From: Chitinophagaceae bacterium
GTDB lineage: Bacteria; Bacteroidota; Bacteroidia; Chitinophagales; Chitinophagaceae
Assembly (NCBI GenBank): GCA_019638625.1
Contig: JAHBTK010000005.1
Location: 186,001 to 250,000 of the forward strand
Length of the DNA stretch: 64,000 nucleotides
Direction of reading: 5' to 3'
Shown here: one piece after another, positions 35,691 through 46,600 of the stretch
Position numbering within the stretch: position 1 is the stretch's first letter
How the letters are laid out: each line of letters starts with the position of its first letter
The notes under the pieces: generated by a model
The model's input: the letters and a program-made list of their open reading frames with translations, nothing else
Databases searched by the model: none
What the model was told of the DNA's origin: nothing
Program-made: the position numbers and the translations under genes

Positions 35691-38600
35691 TTAATATTTA
35701 ATAAATCTTAATGTGTGGTTGTGTTCCGGCGAAATTACCTGGATTAAATAAGCGCCGGCAGGCAGACGCGAAATATCGATAGGGTGCTTTGCAACCGCCG
35801 GAGGAAGCCTTTCGGTATATACCGGCCTGGAGTCGCTGGCTAATATCCGGATAGTAACATCATTCAATTGCTTTTTGAGATCAATGGTCAGCATACCCCT
35901 TGCAGGAACGGGGAATACCACCGGCTTGCCAGAGGAACCCGTCACTTGCAACCGGATCGTTTTACTGTAAGAAGACCGTTGATCAATGTCCACCTGCCGG
36001 ATACGGTAAAAGATGGTTCCTGCCTCCGCCGGATCCATATGGTCAAAACTGTATTCGTTTATCCCCGGGATATTGGTCGAAGCTACCCTCCCCAGCATAT
36101 GGAATACCGTTCCGTCCGTACTGTATTCTACTTCAAAATGACTGGTATTGGACTCATTTTCTGTCGTCCAGGACAGGGCGACATATCCGTTTTTGTCTGT
36201 GGCGGTAAAATCAATCCAGTTCAATGGTAAAGTGGCGGTTACAATTCCGGCAGAAAAGCCGGAAAGATTGCCCAACCCGGCATCAATGGTCGCTTTGATA
36301 ACATAGTCATTACCGAAGGCATCACGAAGCACCCCGGTTTTAAATTCCGTATTGGGCCGTTGTTGATTGATCAGGTTGATGGCGCTCACCGCCACACCGT
36401 TGGTTCTCATTAATTGCACATGTTGCCAATCATTCCCGGTAAGTTGCTCATACCCTTCTTTTTCTTTAGCGGTATAATACAGGCTTATTTCATATCGCCC
36501 GTTGGCAGCAGGGTACTGGGGAACTACGCGGAATGTTTTTTCCATTATGAATTCAGCAGGGTTGAAGTTCCACAAGGGAAAGGCGCGGACACCTTCCCTG
36601 TCAATTTCTATGCTTGTACAACCATAGTCCTGGTCTGTAAGATTTTTAATGGCGGCAATGATTCTCTGCGGAGAGGAGTTATCGTAAAAATAAACTTCAG
36701 CATAAGGTCCCAGGTATTTGGCTTCGCTTGTTATCCGGGTAGAAGCTACCGGGTTGCCGTCCGTTATTTGTGTAAACCTTATCGAGGGTTTAATACCATC
36801 GGAATAGCTGGAAAAGGAATGAAGCGGCGCGGTGCAACTCAGGGTGGACGTAAGCATATTACTTAATTCGGCGCTGCTTCCGTCTGAATACACCAGCATA
36901 AAGTCATTCGCTTCCGTGTCGTCTTCCGATCCGTTGTCGAAACATAATTCAGCGCAAATATTATCCGTTCCGTTCCAGTTAAAAGGAGTATTGAATGTAA
37001 AGGTATTCCAGCCGTCTGTGGTGGTGTAGGAAGCCATGGACAAGACTTCCTGCGCGGCGCCTGAAGCCATGATATCGCCGTCTTTTATCAATGCCTGGGC
37101 CGTGGAATGTTTTAGCTTTATCCTTATATCTTTGAAAGGGCGCCGGCTGTTTTTGACCAGGAAAAAACTCATGGCGACAATATTCCCCGGTTTCAAACCC
37201 GCTCCCAGCAATTCTTCCCTGTTGTACTGGATCACTGACTTCTGGTGCCGGAGTGAGGCATTGAAGGCATAGGCGTCATCAATATACCTGTTCCCGTTTC
37301 CAAGCGCTGCGAAAAACGGGGATTCCTGAACGACCGGCATTTCATTATTGGGTCTCAACCATATGTTCATTCTTGGAATAGCAGTACCTTTACCCGCATT
37401 ACCCCCGTGATTATTTACCGTAAAATTCAGCACCAGCTTCTTTGCCGCCTCCCGCTGCCCTACATCATATACCCTTATTGTAAAAGGTCTTTTTTGCAGG
37501 ATTCCTGCGGGAAACTCTATGTTTTTACCTCCTATAAAATCGAAGTCGGTCTGCTCGCCGGCCGCGGATGAAGGGTCGACCGAAAGCGCTACTGTAGTAT
37601 TGACGGAAGGACTGTTGCCAATAGTAAAATAAAACGTGAAATCTTTGAATTCCCGGCATCCGGACTGTTGCATCTGCAATTCCGGTAACCTCACTTCATC
37701 GGTCTCAAAGTTGATTTTAGGATCGCAAGCCTGGCCGTTTCCATCGTAAGTAGGCAGCAGTGCGGTAGATGTTACCAGGGAGGCCCGTTCACTCAACAGT
37801 AAGCAGGCATTCATACGGTCTTTTTGTCCCGGGGTGAAGAGCGTATAACAGGAGGTATAATTCATAAAGTTATGCTCTGTGCGGATAGAATAAGGCCGGT
37901 TATCGTTACAGGGGTTGGCGCCGGTCCTGCATTCAAAGTTGATGAGTCCCCCTATAGCATTCATGGATATTGGGTCTGTATCGTCCACATAATCGCCGTC
38001 GCCCAGGGGGCACCAATCTGCGTCAGCAGATCCTTCAAAGGGATGATAGAGATTGAAAGCATGCCCGATTTCATGTACCAGCGTTTTGGAGCCTGCTCTC
38101 ATCGCCGAAGCGAGTATCACTGTTCCATCCAGCATACTGTTTACCGGGAAGTAGGCAAAGCCGGCAACATATTGCCCCGCGCTGCCATCGTTTCCATTGA
38201 TCTTATTTACCACATAAATGTTGTAGTAGCGGCTTACGTCCCAGGAAATGGGTGTCTTAAGGGCCATATCATAGTCAATATCCTGGTTCAGGGCGCCCTG
38301 TGTCAGGTAGTTGGTATTCTCCTTCATATTTACCCGGTGAATACCATTTGTAGGATTACATTCCGGGTCTCTTTTGGCAAATACAAACCGTATCCCGATA
38401 TCTCCCGCGGCATCCTCACCGGCAGGCGTCAGCGAGCTGTGCGCACCGGAAAAAATATCATTCAGGTAATTGATGGCAGCTATGATCCTGCTGTCTTCCG
38501 GGTTGTACCTGGAGCCGATGGTGTCGCCCGTATGTAATACGTGTACCACTACCGGTATCTGGTAAATCCGGGGTTGTTTTTGCGGATGGATCATTTTTGA

Positions 38601-38777
38601 TTGCTGCCACTGCGACAATCTTTTTTCTGTTTCCTGCTGTATTTTCTGCGCTTCGGGAAAAGCCTGCCGAAAAAAGCGGTAGTTATCATCAAACCCGCAA
38701 ATGGCCTGCCCTGAGGCGGTTGTATGTATGGTACCTGCGGACAACAGGATAAACAGTATGCGGAAAAGCTGTTTCAT
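35691..38777 (-). CDS. Secreted M43 (pappalysin-like) metalloprotease with T9SS sorting domain
   Basis: About 1028 residues from ATG 38777; the 24 residues before it in the open frame precede the signal peptide (MKQLFRILFILLSAGTIH) and are not used. The zinc site HEIGHAFNLYH (about 240) with a downstream Met-turn (FMNYTSCYTLFT) marks family M43. Beta-sandwich regions follow, then a fibronectin-like stretch (WTTENESNTSHFEVEYSTDG). The last ~80 residues (PARGMLTIDLKKQLNDVTI, LPAGAYLIQVIS) form a type A T9SS C-terminal domain, so the protein is secreted by the type IX system. It is monocistronic. Confidence 0.93.
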   Translation of the reverse strand: MKQLFRILFILLSAGTIHTTASGQAICGFDDNYRFFRQAFPEAQKIQQETEKRLSQWQQSKMIHPQKQPRIYQIPVVVHVLHTGDTIGSRYNPEDSRIIAAINYLNDIFSGAHSSLTPAGEDAAGDIGIRFVFAKRDPECNPTNGIHRVNMKENTNYLTQGALNQDIDYDMALKTPISWDVSRYYNIYVVNKINGNDGSAGQYVAGFAYFPVNSMLDGTVILASAMRAGSKTLVHEIGHAFNLYHPFEGSADADWCPLGDGDYVDDTDPISMNAIGGLINFECRTGANPCNDNRPYSIRTEHNFMNYTSCYTLFTPGQKDRMNACLLLSERASLVTSTALLPTYDGNGQACDPKINFETDEVRLPELQMQQSGCREFKDFTFYFTIGNSPSVNTTVALSVDPSSAAGEQTDFDFIGGKNIEFPAGILQKRPFTIRVYDVGQREAAKKLVLNFTVNNHGGNAGKGTAIPRMNIWLRPNNEMPVVQESPFFAALGNGNRYIDDAYAFNASLRHQKSVIQYNREELLGAGLKPGNIVAMSFFLVKNSRRPFKDIRIKLKHSTAQALIKDGDIMASGAAQEVLSMASYTTTDGWNTFTFNTPFNWNGTDNICAELCFDNGSEDDTEANDFMLVYSDGSSAELSNMLTSTLSCTAPLHSFSSYSDGIKPSIRFTQITDGNPVASTRITSEAKYLGPYAEVYFYDNSSPQRIIAAIKNLTDQDYGCTSIEIDREGVRAFPLWNFNPAEFIMEKTFRVVPQYPAANGRYEISLYYTAKEKEGYEQLTGNDWQHVQLMRTNGVAVSAINLINQQRPNTEFKTGVLRDAFGNDYVIKATIDAGLGNLSGFSAGIVTATLPLNWIDFTATDKNGYVALSWTTENESNTSHFEVEYSTDGTVFHMLGRVASTNIPGINEYSFDHMDPAEAGTIFYRIRQVDIDQRSSYSKTIRLQVTGSSGKPVVFPVPARGMLTIDLKKQLNDVTIRILASDSRPVYTERLPPAVAKHPIDISRLPAGAYLIQVISPEHNHTLRFIKY

Positions 38778-39101
38778 CGTTGTTTGCTTTAGCCCGGCCA
38801 GGCAACGTCGGTGTGTTGATAAGGTACGGTGTCCGGAAACAACTTTCATAGCTACATTTTAATAGGCCACTGCTAAAATTAAATCAAAGCAGGTTATGTT
38901 GCGTAAAAACCACCGGTAAAAGTACGGATATTTGATCCACGATATATATGTCTTTTTTAAACAGCTTTCGACCGGGGTAACCCCCTCTCCCGGCTTTTTT
39001 GTAAAAAATGACATTGACAAGTCCGTTTTCACGGGAATCCCGGGTAAAATATGGGAATGGTTTTGCGTAGCTTTGATACCTTTGTTTTAAATACATTAAA
39101 T

Positions 39102-39593
39102 ATGCCTTCATTTGATATTGTAAGTAAGGTGGATGCACAGGCGTTGGACAATGCCGTGAATGTTACCAAAAAGGAAATCACCAACCGGTTTGATTTTAAG
39201 GACTCCCATGTGGTAATTGACCTCAATAAAAAAGACTTCCGGATCAATATCGAGACAGACGGGGAGATGCAGATGGGGCAATTGATAGATGTATTGATCA
39301 ACCGTGCCCATAAACAGGGTATTGCTCCGGAGGCTTTTGATACCTCCAAACAGGGGGTGCAAAGCGGTAAGGTATGGAAAAAAGAGGTGATCGTGAGAAA
39401 CGGGCTGGGGCAGGACGAAGCCAAGAAGGTAGTAAAACATATTAAAGATTCGGGGTTAAAGGTGCAGGCATCCATCAATGATAACCTGGTGAGGGTAACC
39501 GGTAAAAAAATTGACGATCTTCAGGCGGTCATACAGGCATCCAAAGGGTGGGGGCTGGGCATTCCGTTGCAATACGAGAATATGCGTTCCTGA
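39102..39593 (+). CDS. YajQ-family nucleotide-binding protein
   Basis: A 163-residue cytoplasmic protein, start MPSFDIVSKVDAQALDNAVN at ATG 39102; the open frame back to 39051 is discarded. Two ferredoxin-like halves are visible (ITNRFDFKDSHVVIDL; KVWKKEVIVRNGLGQDEAKK), ending in the family motif SKGWGLGIPLQYENMR. Some members bind cyclic di-GMP and others bind RNA, and sequence alone does not decide. Two -7 type boxes (TAGCTTTG at 39068, TACCTTTG at 39077) lie just upstream. Confidence 0.92.
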   Translation: MPSFDIVSKVDAQALDNAVNVTKKEITNRFDFKDSHVVIDLNKKDFRINIETDGEMQMGQLIDVLINRAHKQGIAPEAFDTSKQGVQSGKVWKKEVIVRNGLGQDEAKKVVKHIKDSGLKVQASINDNLVRVTGKKIDDLQAVIQASKGWGLGIPLQYENMRS

Positions 39594-39876
39594 CAGGCTT
39601 TTTGTGCATAAGTGCGATTAAATCCTGCATAACAGTCGATTGTCGGTGCAGAAAAAGGTGCAGATCTTGTGCATAGTAACCCGAAAAAAAATTGGGAAAA
39701 CGGGTATTAAAGAGTATCTTTAAAGAACAAAATAACTGCCGGATTACTGGAAACAGTGTTTGAGCAGATTTGGAACGCGGAAGTTCATCAGAAGATGAAA
39801 GCGATCCACGGAAGCATCGGGTTAAGCAAATTGAACTGTGAGAGCAGAAAAATGGGTTAAACTTGGTGCTTCTTTT

Positions 39877-40308
39877 TTATGCATTTTGTGAACATTGTTC
39901 ACACACTCCCCTGGCTACAAGGCTGAGTTCAGAAGCGATATAGTTGTCCGGTAATGTAACGCCCGGGATCTTTACGGAGGGGAGACAAACCGTTTCTTTA
40001 CACCGGGTGCAATAAAAATGGAGATGGGTGTCCTGGTGGGTTCCGGCATCACAATTATCATTGCAGAGGGCATATTTTGTTACCGCCCCATCCTGCACAC
40101 TATGGATCAACCCGTTTTTCTGGAAGGTTTTTAAAGTGCGGTAAATCGTGACCCTGTCTGACTGTGCAAAGCTGTTTTCTACCGCACTGAGAGAAACCGC
40201 AGATTTCTGCTTCAACAGGAATTCAAGCACCAGTATCCGCATGGCCGTAGGCTGCACCTGGTGGCTGATCAAAATCCCTTCCGCATATTTATCATTCCCT
40301 TCCTGCAT
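39877..40308 (-). CDS. Fur-family metal-responsive repressor
   Basis: A 143-residue Fur superfamily protein. The N-terminal winged helix is seen as QPTAMRILVLEFLLKQKSAV and SDRVTIYRTLKTFQKNGLIH (about 18-72). The C-terminal dimer/metal domain has HLHFYCTRCKETVC and the final CEQCSQ, giving the two CxxC pairs of a structural zinc site. Fur, Zur or PerR type cannot be fixed by eye; the lack of the HHDH-rich regulatory site of Fur slightly favours a Zur-like role. The HD gene lies 24 bases upstream on the same strand. Confidence 0.87.
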   Translation of the reverse strand: MQEGNDKYAEGILISHQVQPTAMRILVLEFLLKQKSAVSLSAVENSFAQSDRVTIYRTLKTFQKNGLIHSVQDGAVTKYALCNDNCDAGTHQDTHLHFYCTRCKETVCLPSVKIPGVTLPDNYIASELSLVARGVCEQCSQNA

Positions 40309-40332
40309 ACCTGCAAATTTACAACAATCAGC

Positions 40333-40962
40333 TTACCTGTCCAGTTGATGCAATTCCCGGCGGAGGTTTTCTCTTGCAGCGGCTTCATACTCTTCCCGGA
40401 AATCAGGGGTTTTAAATATCTCCGGCATCTGCAGAAAGTGCTCGACCACTTTTTTCCTTCCTTTTTTGTATAAAAACCACGGAAACAGGGCGTATTCTTT
40501 CCGGATGTTCCTGCAGTAAAGTTCATACTCAGGCAGTGGTTTGCCGAGTATTGAGAGGTCGGCGTCCGTGAAATAATTAGTATCCGGGTCCTCACTTTTA
40601 CTATGAGAGGCTGTCGCTGTAATATGGGCGAAACACCGGCTTACCGTTTGTTCCGGAACGTTCATTTGCCTAAGCCTTTGCCCGGCCAATAACGCACTTT
40701 TAAATTCATTATCCTTCCGGCTGACCTTATAGACGATATCATGGTAAAATATGGAGAAAAGGATCGCATCCGGGTTTTCAAGGGAGGATTTTGCCTTTTC
40801 CAGTTCAGCGATCATACTATTAATGTGGGAAAGATTATGATAGTATCGTTTTTTACTACCATAGGCATTATCTATTTCGTTCCAGCAGGCAGCGATCAAC
40901 GCATCGTCGTCCGAATAGCGGCCCGACAAAAAATAAAACTGTTTCTGTAACCCTGGTACCAT
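40333..40962 (-). CDS. HD-superfamily metal-dependent hydrolase
   Basis: A 209-residue predicted phosphohydrolase of the small HD family often found in Bacteroidota. The metal ligands are visible: YHNLSHINSM (about 40), FSIFYHDIVYKV (HD pair, about 70-75), then AHITATASH and TDADLSILGKP. The substrate is unknown. It lies upstream of fur on the same strand, so the two may be cotranscribed. A terminator separates it from the DUF2795 gene. Confidence 0.85.
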   Translation of the reverse strand: MVPGLQKQFYFLSGRYSDDDALIAACWNEIDNAYGSKKRYYHNLSHINSMIAELEKAKSSLENPDAILFSIFYHDIVYKVSRKDNEFKSALLAGQRLRQMNVPEQTVSRCFAHITATASHSKSEDPDTNYFTDADLSILGKPLPEYELYCRNIRKEYALFPWFLYKKGRKKVVEHFLQMPEIFKTPDFREEYEAAARENLRRELHQLDR

Positions 40963-40993
40963 AATGCGTTTACTTAAGCCAATCCCCGAAAAT

Positions 40994-41024
40994 AAAAAAC
41001 CGCCCGAAAGGCGGTCTGATTTTT
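40994..41024 (-). terminator. Rho-independent terminator of the DUF2795 gene
   Basis: ACCGCC and GGCGGT arms around a short CGAAA-type loop. On the minus strand the stem is followed by a run of six Ts, directly after the DUF2795 stop codon. Confidence 0.88.
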
Positions 41025-41246
41025 TTAATACTCATCTTCATTAAAGAAGAAATCCTCCTGGGAGGGATAGTCTGGCCATATATCGTCTATACCCTCATAA
41101 ATTTCCCCCTCATCTTCCAGTTCCTGCAGGTTTTCTATCACTTCAATAGGAGCACCGCTACGGATACAGTAATCAATGAGTTCATCCTTTGTTGCCGGCC
41201 ATGGTGCATCTTCCAGGTAGGATGCCAGTTCGAGTGTCCAGAACAT
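41025..41246 (-). CDS. DUF2795 domain protein
   Basis: A 73-residue acidic protein (MFWTLELASYLEDAPWPATK at the start; GIDDIWPDYPSQEDFFFN near the end) of the DUF2795 family, which is very conserved across Bacteroidota. The function is unknown; the fold is a small helical bundle. It has its own strong promoter (41323-41353) and terminator, so it is an independent and probably highly expressed unit. Confidence 0.9.
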   Translation of the reverse strand: MFWTLELASYLEDAPWPATKDELIDYCIRSGAPIEVIENLQELEDEGEIYEGIDDIWPDYPSQEDFFFNEDEY

Positions 41247-41322
41247 TTATTATTTTTTATCGATGTTTAAAAATCAAAAAATTAAGCGGGAACCATCGTA
41301 GTGGAAACCTCCAAATTTTTCG

Positions 41323-41353
41323 CAAAAGTAAAGTTTAGAATGTAATTTCCAAA
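41323..41353 (-). promoter_or_regulatory. Consensus Bacteroidota promoter of the DUF2795 gene
   Basis: Minus strand: TTTG (41353-41350), 19 bases, TACTTTTG (41330-41323). This matches the -33 TTTG and -7 TAnnTTTG consensus exactly, with ideal spacing. The leader to the ATG at 41246 would be about 70 bases. Confidence 0.75.
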
Positions 41354-41460
41354 TTCACTTATTACCACCTGTGAATTTGAACGGGGGGAGCCTTCATTTA
41401 TTGTATATTCGGGCGGTGCCGTTTAATTGATTAATTTGCCAGCCCATACCAATTTTCAAT

Positions 41461-42111
41461 ATGCTGTCAGCTAAAAATATTACCAAGTCATACGAGCATC
41501 TGCAGGTCCTGAAGGGAGTTAGCATCGATATACAACAGGGAGAAATTGTAAGCATAGTGGGCTCCTCAGGGGCAGGCAAGAGCACCCTGCTGCATATTAT
41601 CGGCACACTGGACCACCCCGACGAGGGAACCGTGTTCCTGAGAGACCAGCGAATAGACAACCTGGGAGGAAAAAAGCTGGCGAACTTCCGCAACAAACAT
41701 ATGGGCTTTGTTTTCCAGTTCCATCACCTGCTTCCGGAGTTTACCGCGCTGGAAAATGTGAGTATCCCCGCCTGGCTGGCAGGCCGGAAGAAAAGAGAAA
41801 CCGAAGAGCATGCTAAAAAGCTGTTGAAAATACTGGGGCTTGAAGACCGGATGGAAAATAAACCGGGCGCTTTATCCGGTGGCGAGCAGCAGCGTGTGGC
41901 GGTAGCCCGGGCCCTCATTAACAACCCCGATATTGTTTTTGCCGATGAACCTACCGGCAACCTTGACTCCGCCAATGCGCACGACCTGCACCGGTTATTT
42001 GTCAGGCTTCGCGGGGAGCTGCAGCAAACCTTCCTGATAGTAACCCATAACGAAGAACTGGCAAAAATGAGCGACCGGGTATTGCATATGAAGGATGGCA
42101 GAATACTATAG
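41461..42111 (+). CDS. ABC transporter ATP-binding protein, LolD/MacB type
   Basis: A 216-residue ATPase with Walker A (GSSGAGKSTLLHIIGTLD, about 37-54), Q-loop (FVFQFHHLLPEFTALENV), signature LSGGEQQRVAVARAL (about 139-153), Walker B DIVFADEPTGNLDSAN and the H-loop IVTHNEEL. The FHHLLPEFTALENV block places it with LolD/MacB, which power lipoprotein release or efflux with a separate permease. No permease gene is adjacent, so it is an orphan ATPase here. Confidence 0.9.
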   Translation: MLSAKNITKSYEHLQVLKGVSIDIQQGEIVSIVGSSGAGKSTLLHIIGTLDHPDEGTVFLRDQRIDNLGGKKLANFRNKHMGFVFQFHHLLPEFTALENVSIPAWLAGRKKRETEEHAKKLLKILGLEDRMENKPGALSGGEQQRVAVARALINNPDIVFADEPTGNLDSANAHDLHRLFVRLRGELQQTFLIVTHNEELAKMSDRVLHMKDGRIL

Positions 42112-42314
42112 GCAATACCGGTAAAGCCAACGCACAAATACCCCTCCCGGTGAACTCAACTAAGAAGGAGGGTACTGACCTGTACTGTCCTGTATCACAT
42201 GCGCTGCGTCATTGTATTTTGTTGTTGGTAAAACGATTTTTTTATTTATATTTCCAGTTTGTATAAATCGACTCAAAAGTGCATTTCTAAAACCTTTACA
42301 AAACTGTAATTTAA

Positions 42315-43547
42315 ATGAACGAGAACATTAACAGAAGCGCTCTCTTTAACGGAAGTTGCTTTGCCCTGATCACGACTGCCTTTACCTTTAGTATAAGGGC
42401 AGGTATTTTAGCTGAACTCGGAACAGAATTTGGTCTTAGCGCAACACAGTTGGGCTTTATCAACCAGATGTTTTTCCTCGGGTTTCCCATTTCAATGATC
42501 CTGGGTGGACTGTTTTATTATGCAGTCGGCCCCAAAAGGATCATGCAGATCGCTTTTATTACGCACACGATCGGTATTTTAAGTACCATCTTTGCGGGAG
42601 GGTATGCCACCCTGCTTATTTCTACGTTATTTATCGGGTTTGGTAATGGGTGTACGGAAGCCGCCTGTAACCCGATGATAGCAGACATGTACTCCCGTGA
42701 CAAGGTAAACAAAATGCTCAACCGCTTCCATATGTGGTTCCCCGGCGGTATTGTGTTGGGAAGCCTGATCTCTGAAGTAATGGGGAAGAATAATCTCAAT
42801 CTTGGCTGGGAGGCACAGATGTGGGTGACCATGATACCAACCGTAATATATGCCATCCTGTTTTATGGAAAGGCTTTCCCGAAACCGCATGTGGCAGGTG
42901 TAACTTCCGTAGCCAAGAATTTCAAGGCTATGCTGTCTCCAACTTATATATTCATTTTCGTTTGCATGGCGCTTACCGCGATTTCAGAATTTGGCCCGCA
43001 ACAATGGGTAGGACTGATCATGAGTAACAGCGGAGCAAAACCAATGCTGATACTTGCGCTGGTTACCGGTTTAATGGCTGTCGGCAGGTTCTTTGGTGGC
43101 CCCATTACACATGCGCTTGGACAAACCGGGGTTTTATTGGGTGGCGCTGTTTTCACATTAATAGGCATTTACCTGTTCAGCACGGTTACAGGTCCTATGG
43201 CATATGTAGCCGCTATATTCTTTGCGATAGGCGTATGTTTCTTCTGGCCGACCATGGTGGGCGCCATTGCTACAAGGGTACCTCTGAGCGGAGCGTTGGG
43301 GATGTCTATTGTAGGTGGTATAGGAATGTTCTCTACCGCTATCTTTCAGCCGATCATAGGCAACTGGATCGATTCAGATATGGCCGCCAAAGCCGCGGAA
43401 GGACTTACAGGTCCGGCGCTTGAATTGGCTGCCGGTCAGGCCACGCTTTCCAAGATGGTCTCTTTCCCGGCCATACTTGTTGTACTGTTCATTATTTTCT
43501 TCTTCTGGCAGAAAAATGTGAAGGTAGATAAGGCGGCTGCACACTGA
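42315..43547 (+). CDS. MFS transporter, fucose/sugar permease-like
   Basis: A 410-residue protein with about 12 membrane helices. The first half has FSIRAGILAELGTEFGLS, GFINQMFFLGFPISMILGG and the fucose-permease-like IGFGNGCTEAACNPMIADMY, given in parts. It resembles the FHS/sugar branch of the MFS, a proton-linked inner-membrane importer, but the substrate is unknown. No sugar-catabolic genes are adjacent. A terminator follows about 60 bases downstream. Confidence 0.88.
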   Translation: MNENINRSALFNGSCFALITTAFTFSIRAGILAELGTEFGLSATQLGFINQMFFLGFPISMILGGLFYYAVGPKRIMQIAFITHTIGILSTIFAGGYATLLISTLFIGFGNGCTEAACNPMIADMYSRDKVNKMLNRFHMWFPGGIVLGSLISEVMGKNNLNLGWEAQMWVTMIPTVIYAILFYGKAFPKPHVAGVTSVAKNFKAMLSPTYIFIFVCMALTAISEFGPQQWVGLIMSNSGAKPMLILALVTGLMAVGRFFGGPITHALGQTGVLLGGAVFTLIGIYLFSTVTGPMAYVAAIFFAIGVCFFWPTMVGAIATRVPLSGALGMSIVGGIGMFSTAIFQPIIGNWIDSDMAAKAAEGLTGPALELAAGQATLSKMVSFPAILVVLFIIFFFWQKNVKVDKAAAH

Positions 43548-43608
43548 TTATTTCATCGTCCGGGGAGCAGTTGAAATCCTCAACTTATCCTAAAGGCGCA
43601 TCAGATAT

Positions 43609-43643
43609 AAAGAGCCGGTTCAAAATCACTGAACCGGCTTTTT
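43609..43643 (+). terminator. Bidirectional terminator between MFS gene and CzcA operon
   Basis: AAGAGCCGGTTC (43609-43621 region) pairs with GAACCGGCTTTTT around a 9-base loop. It has a T-run on the plus strand and an A-run allowing use on the minus strand, where the CzcA gene ends at 43681. Confidence 0.9.
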
Positions 43644-43680
43644 ACGTTTACCCGGGCTGATTCCCGGCTGGTGCTACCTC

Positions 43681-46600
43681 TTATTGTTTCGATAATTTTT
43701 CAGTCCTTTTTGTTTCACGCAGGTGCAGCGCCTTGTGATAAACGATCGGGAAAACAAGCAAAGTAAATATAGTAGCTGTTACCAACCCGCCAATGATGAC
43801 AACGGCCAGTGGCTTCTGGCTTTCGGAACCAATTCCCGTGCTGACTGCTGCCGGGAGCAATCCTATAGCCGCCATCAGGGCAGTCATTACCACCGGCCGC
43901 GTCCTTATTTTTACCGCGTTGATAATGGCCTGATGGAGGCTTTTTAACTCCTTTGCCTGTTTATGAAATTCTGAGATAAGAATTACCCCGTTTTGAACAC
44001 ATATACCAAACAATGCGATAAACCCGACGCCGGCTGAAATACCGAAGTTGATACCCGTGATGTGCAAAGCCAGTATGCCGCCGATCAGGGCAAAGGGAAC
44101 ATTGATCAATACATAAGCCGCGTCCTTCGCATTGTTGAACATGATGAACAGCAAAACGAATATCAGGGCCAGGCTTATAGGAACTACCTGCGATAAGCGT
44201 TCGCTTGCCCGTACCTGGTTCTCAAATTCACCTGTCCAGCCCATTGAGTAGCCGTGGGCTAATTTGATGTTTTGATTTACATTCCTTTGCGCTTCAGCAA
44301 TGGTGCTGCCCAGGTCCCGTTCCCGAACAGAAAACTTTACGCCGATAAACCGTTTGGTGTTGTCACGGTAAATAAAAGCCGGTCCCGTGATTTGTTTGAT
44401 GGTTGCGATTTCCTTTAACGGCACCCTGCCCCCGGTTATGGTGGGTATCATCAGCATCAGGATGTCTTCTTCATTTTTACGGTAATCCTTATCGTAGCGG
44501 ATGCGAATGTCGAACCTGCGTTCACCTTCGTATTTCTGCGTGGCTGTTTTTCCGCCAATGGCCATTTCAATTACGGCCTGCGTCTCTGCTTTGGTGATAC
44601 CGTATATCGCCATTTTTTCTTCGTCCAGCAATATGCTTATTTCCGGCTGCCCGATATTCCGTAAAATGCCCGCATCTTTAATGCCCGGCACATTTTGTAT
44701 CTGTGTTATCACCTGGTTGGCGTATTCATCCAGTTTATTCAAATCATCGCCATAAATTTTTACGGCATTGGAAGCATTCATCCCTGCCACCGCTTCCGCC
44801 ACATTATCAATTATGGGCTGCGAATAATTGTAATTGATTCCCTGGTAGTTTTTCAGTTGTTTATCCATTTCTTCCACCAGCCCGTCCAGAGAGATCCTGC
44901 GTTTCCATTCCTCTTTAGGCTTGAGATTTACCTGCATCTGCACATAATAAAAACCGCTCGGATCAGTACCGTCATTGCTTCTGCCTGTCTGCGAAAGCAC
45001 CCCGTTCACTTCAGGGAATTTCATCAGCTCCTGCCGCAAAACACTGACCATTTCAACTGTTTTAGGCAGGGAGTAGCTCATAGGCATTTTGGCTTCCACC
45101 CACAAAGCGCCTTCGTTCAACTGCGGCAGAAACTCTGTTCCCAGCCAGCGGGTAGAAAAAATGGTAAGTGCAAAACAGGCTCCTGCAATGAACAGCGTCA
45201 GTTTTTTATGGGCGAATGTCCAGTTAAATCCCCCTGCTACGGATTTATTTACAAAACGGGTAAAGAGATTCTCTTTCTCTCTTACATTTTTCCTCAGCAA
45301 CAATGAACACAGGACAGGCACTAAGGTAAGCGTGAAAATCAGGGCCCCGAGCAGGGCAAAACCGAGTGTCCAGGCCAGGGGAGAGAACATTTTTCCTTCC
45401 ACTTTTTCAAAGGAAAAAATAGGCAGCAGCGCTGAAATAATAATGAGCTTTGAAAAGAAAATGGCCTTGCCCATCTGGATACCGGTAGTTTTTATCAGTC
45501 CCAGTTTGGCCAGTTTGTTGAATCGTTCCATACCCGTTTTATGGGCTTTATGGTCAAGTGCAACAAAAATACCTTCCACCATTACCACCGCTCCGTCAAT
45601 GATGATCCCGAAATCAATAGCGCCCAGGGAAAGCAGGTTGGCGCTCATTCCTTTCAGTTTCAGCATCAAAAAAGAAAACAATAACGAAAGCGGGATGACA
45701 ACGGCTACGATGACCGTTGTACGCCAGTCTGCCATAAATACGAACACGATGACCGTGACCAGGATGATACCTTCCAGCAGGTTGTGCATGACGGTTCTGG
45801 TACAATAGTCCATTAAGTTATCCCGGTCGTAAAAGGTTTCCATTTTTACATCGCCGGGCAAAATGCCTGTATTAAGCTCACTGATTTTTTCTTTTACCCT
45901 TGCCAGTACTTCGCCGGGGTTTTCGCCCTTACGCATTACGATAATTCCTTCCACCACATCATCATTATCGTTCAGACCTACCTGTCCTACCCGCGGGGCG
46001 CTTGCTTCGTGTACGAGGGCTACATCTTTTACCAGCAGGGGGTTCCCGTTAAAAATATCCACTATGGTATTTTCAATATCCCGCTGACTGTCCAGCAGCC
46101 CGATGCCCCGCACCACATAAGCCTGCCCGTTTTTTTCAATCACGTCGCCGCCCACATTCAGGTTGGATTTGCTGACGGCCTCGTAGAGCTCCAAAGGCGT
46201 TAAATCGTATTGTTGCAGCTTTACCGGGTCAACGGATATTTCATAGATCTTTTCCTGTCCACCAAAAGCAACTACATCCGCAACACCGGGCACCCGCCTG
46301 AGTTCCCTGTCGATAGTCCAGTTTTGAATAGTAAGTAAATCTCTTGTGTCTCTTTGTTCGCTTTTCAATACATAGCGGAATATTTCGCCGGTAGGGCCAT
46401 AAGGCGGCTGCACATCGGGTTCCACGCCGTCGGGCAAAGACACATTTCGCAATTGGTTATTGACCTGCTGCCTTGCAAAAAAATCTTCCACATCATCTTC
46501 AAAAATGATTTTGATGACCGACAGCCCAAACATGGTGATGCTCCGCACATTGGTTTTCCGCTGCACGCTGTTCATAGCGATTTCCACCGGCGTGGTAACA

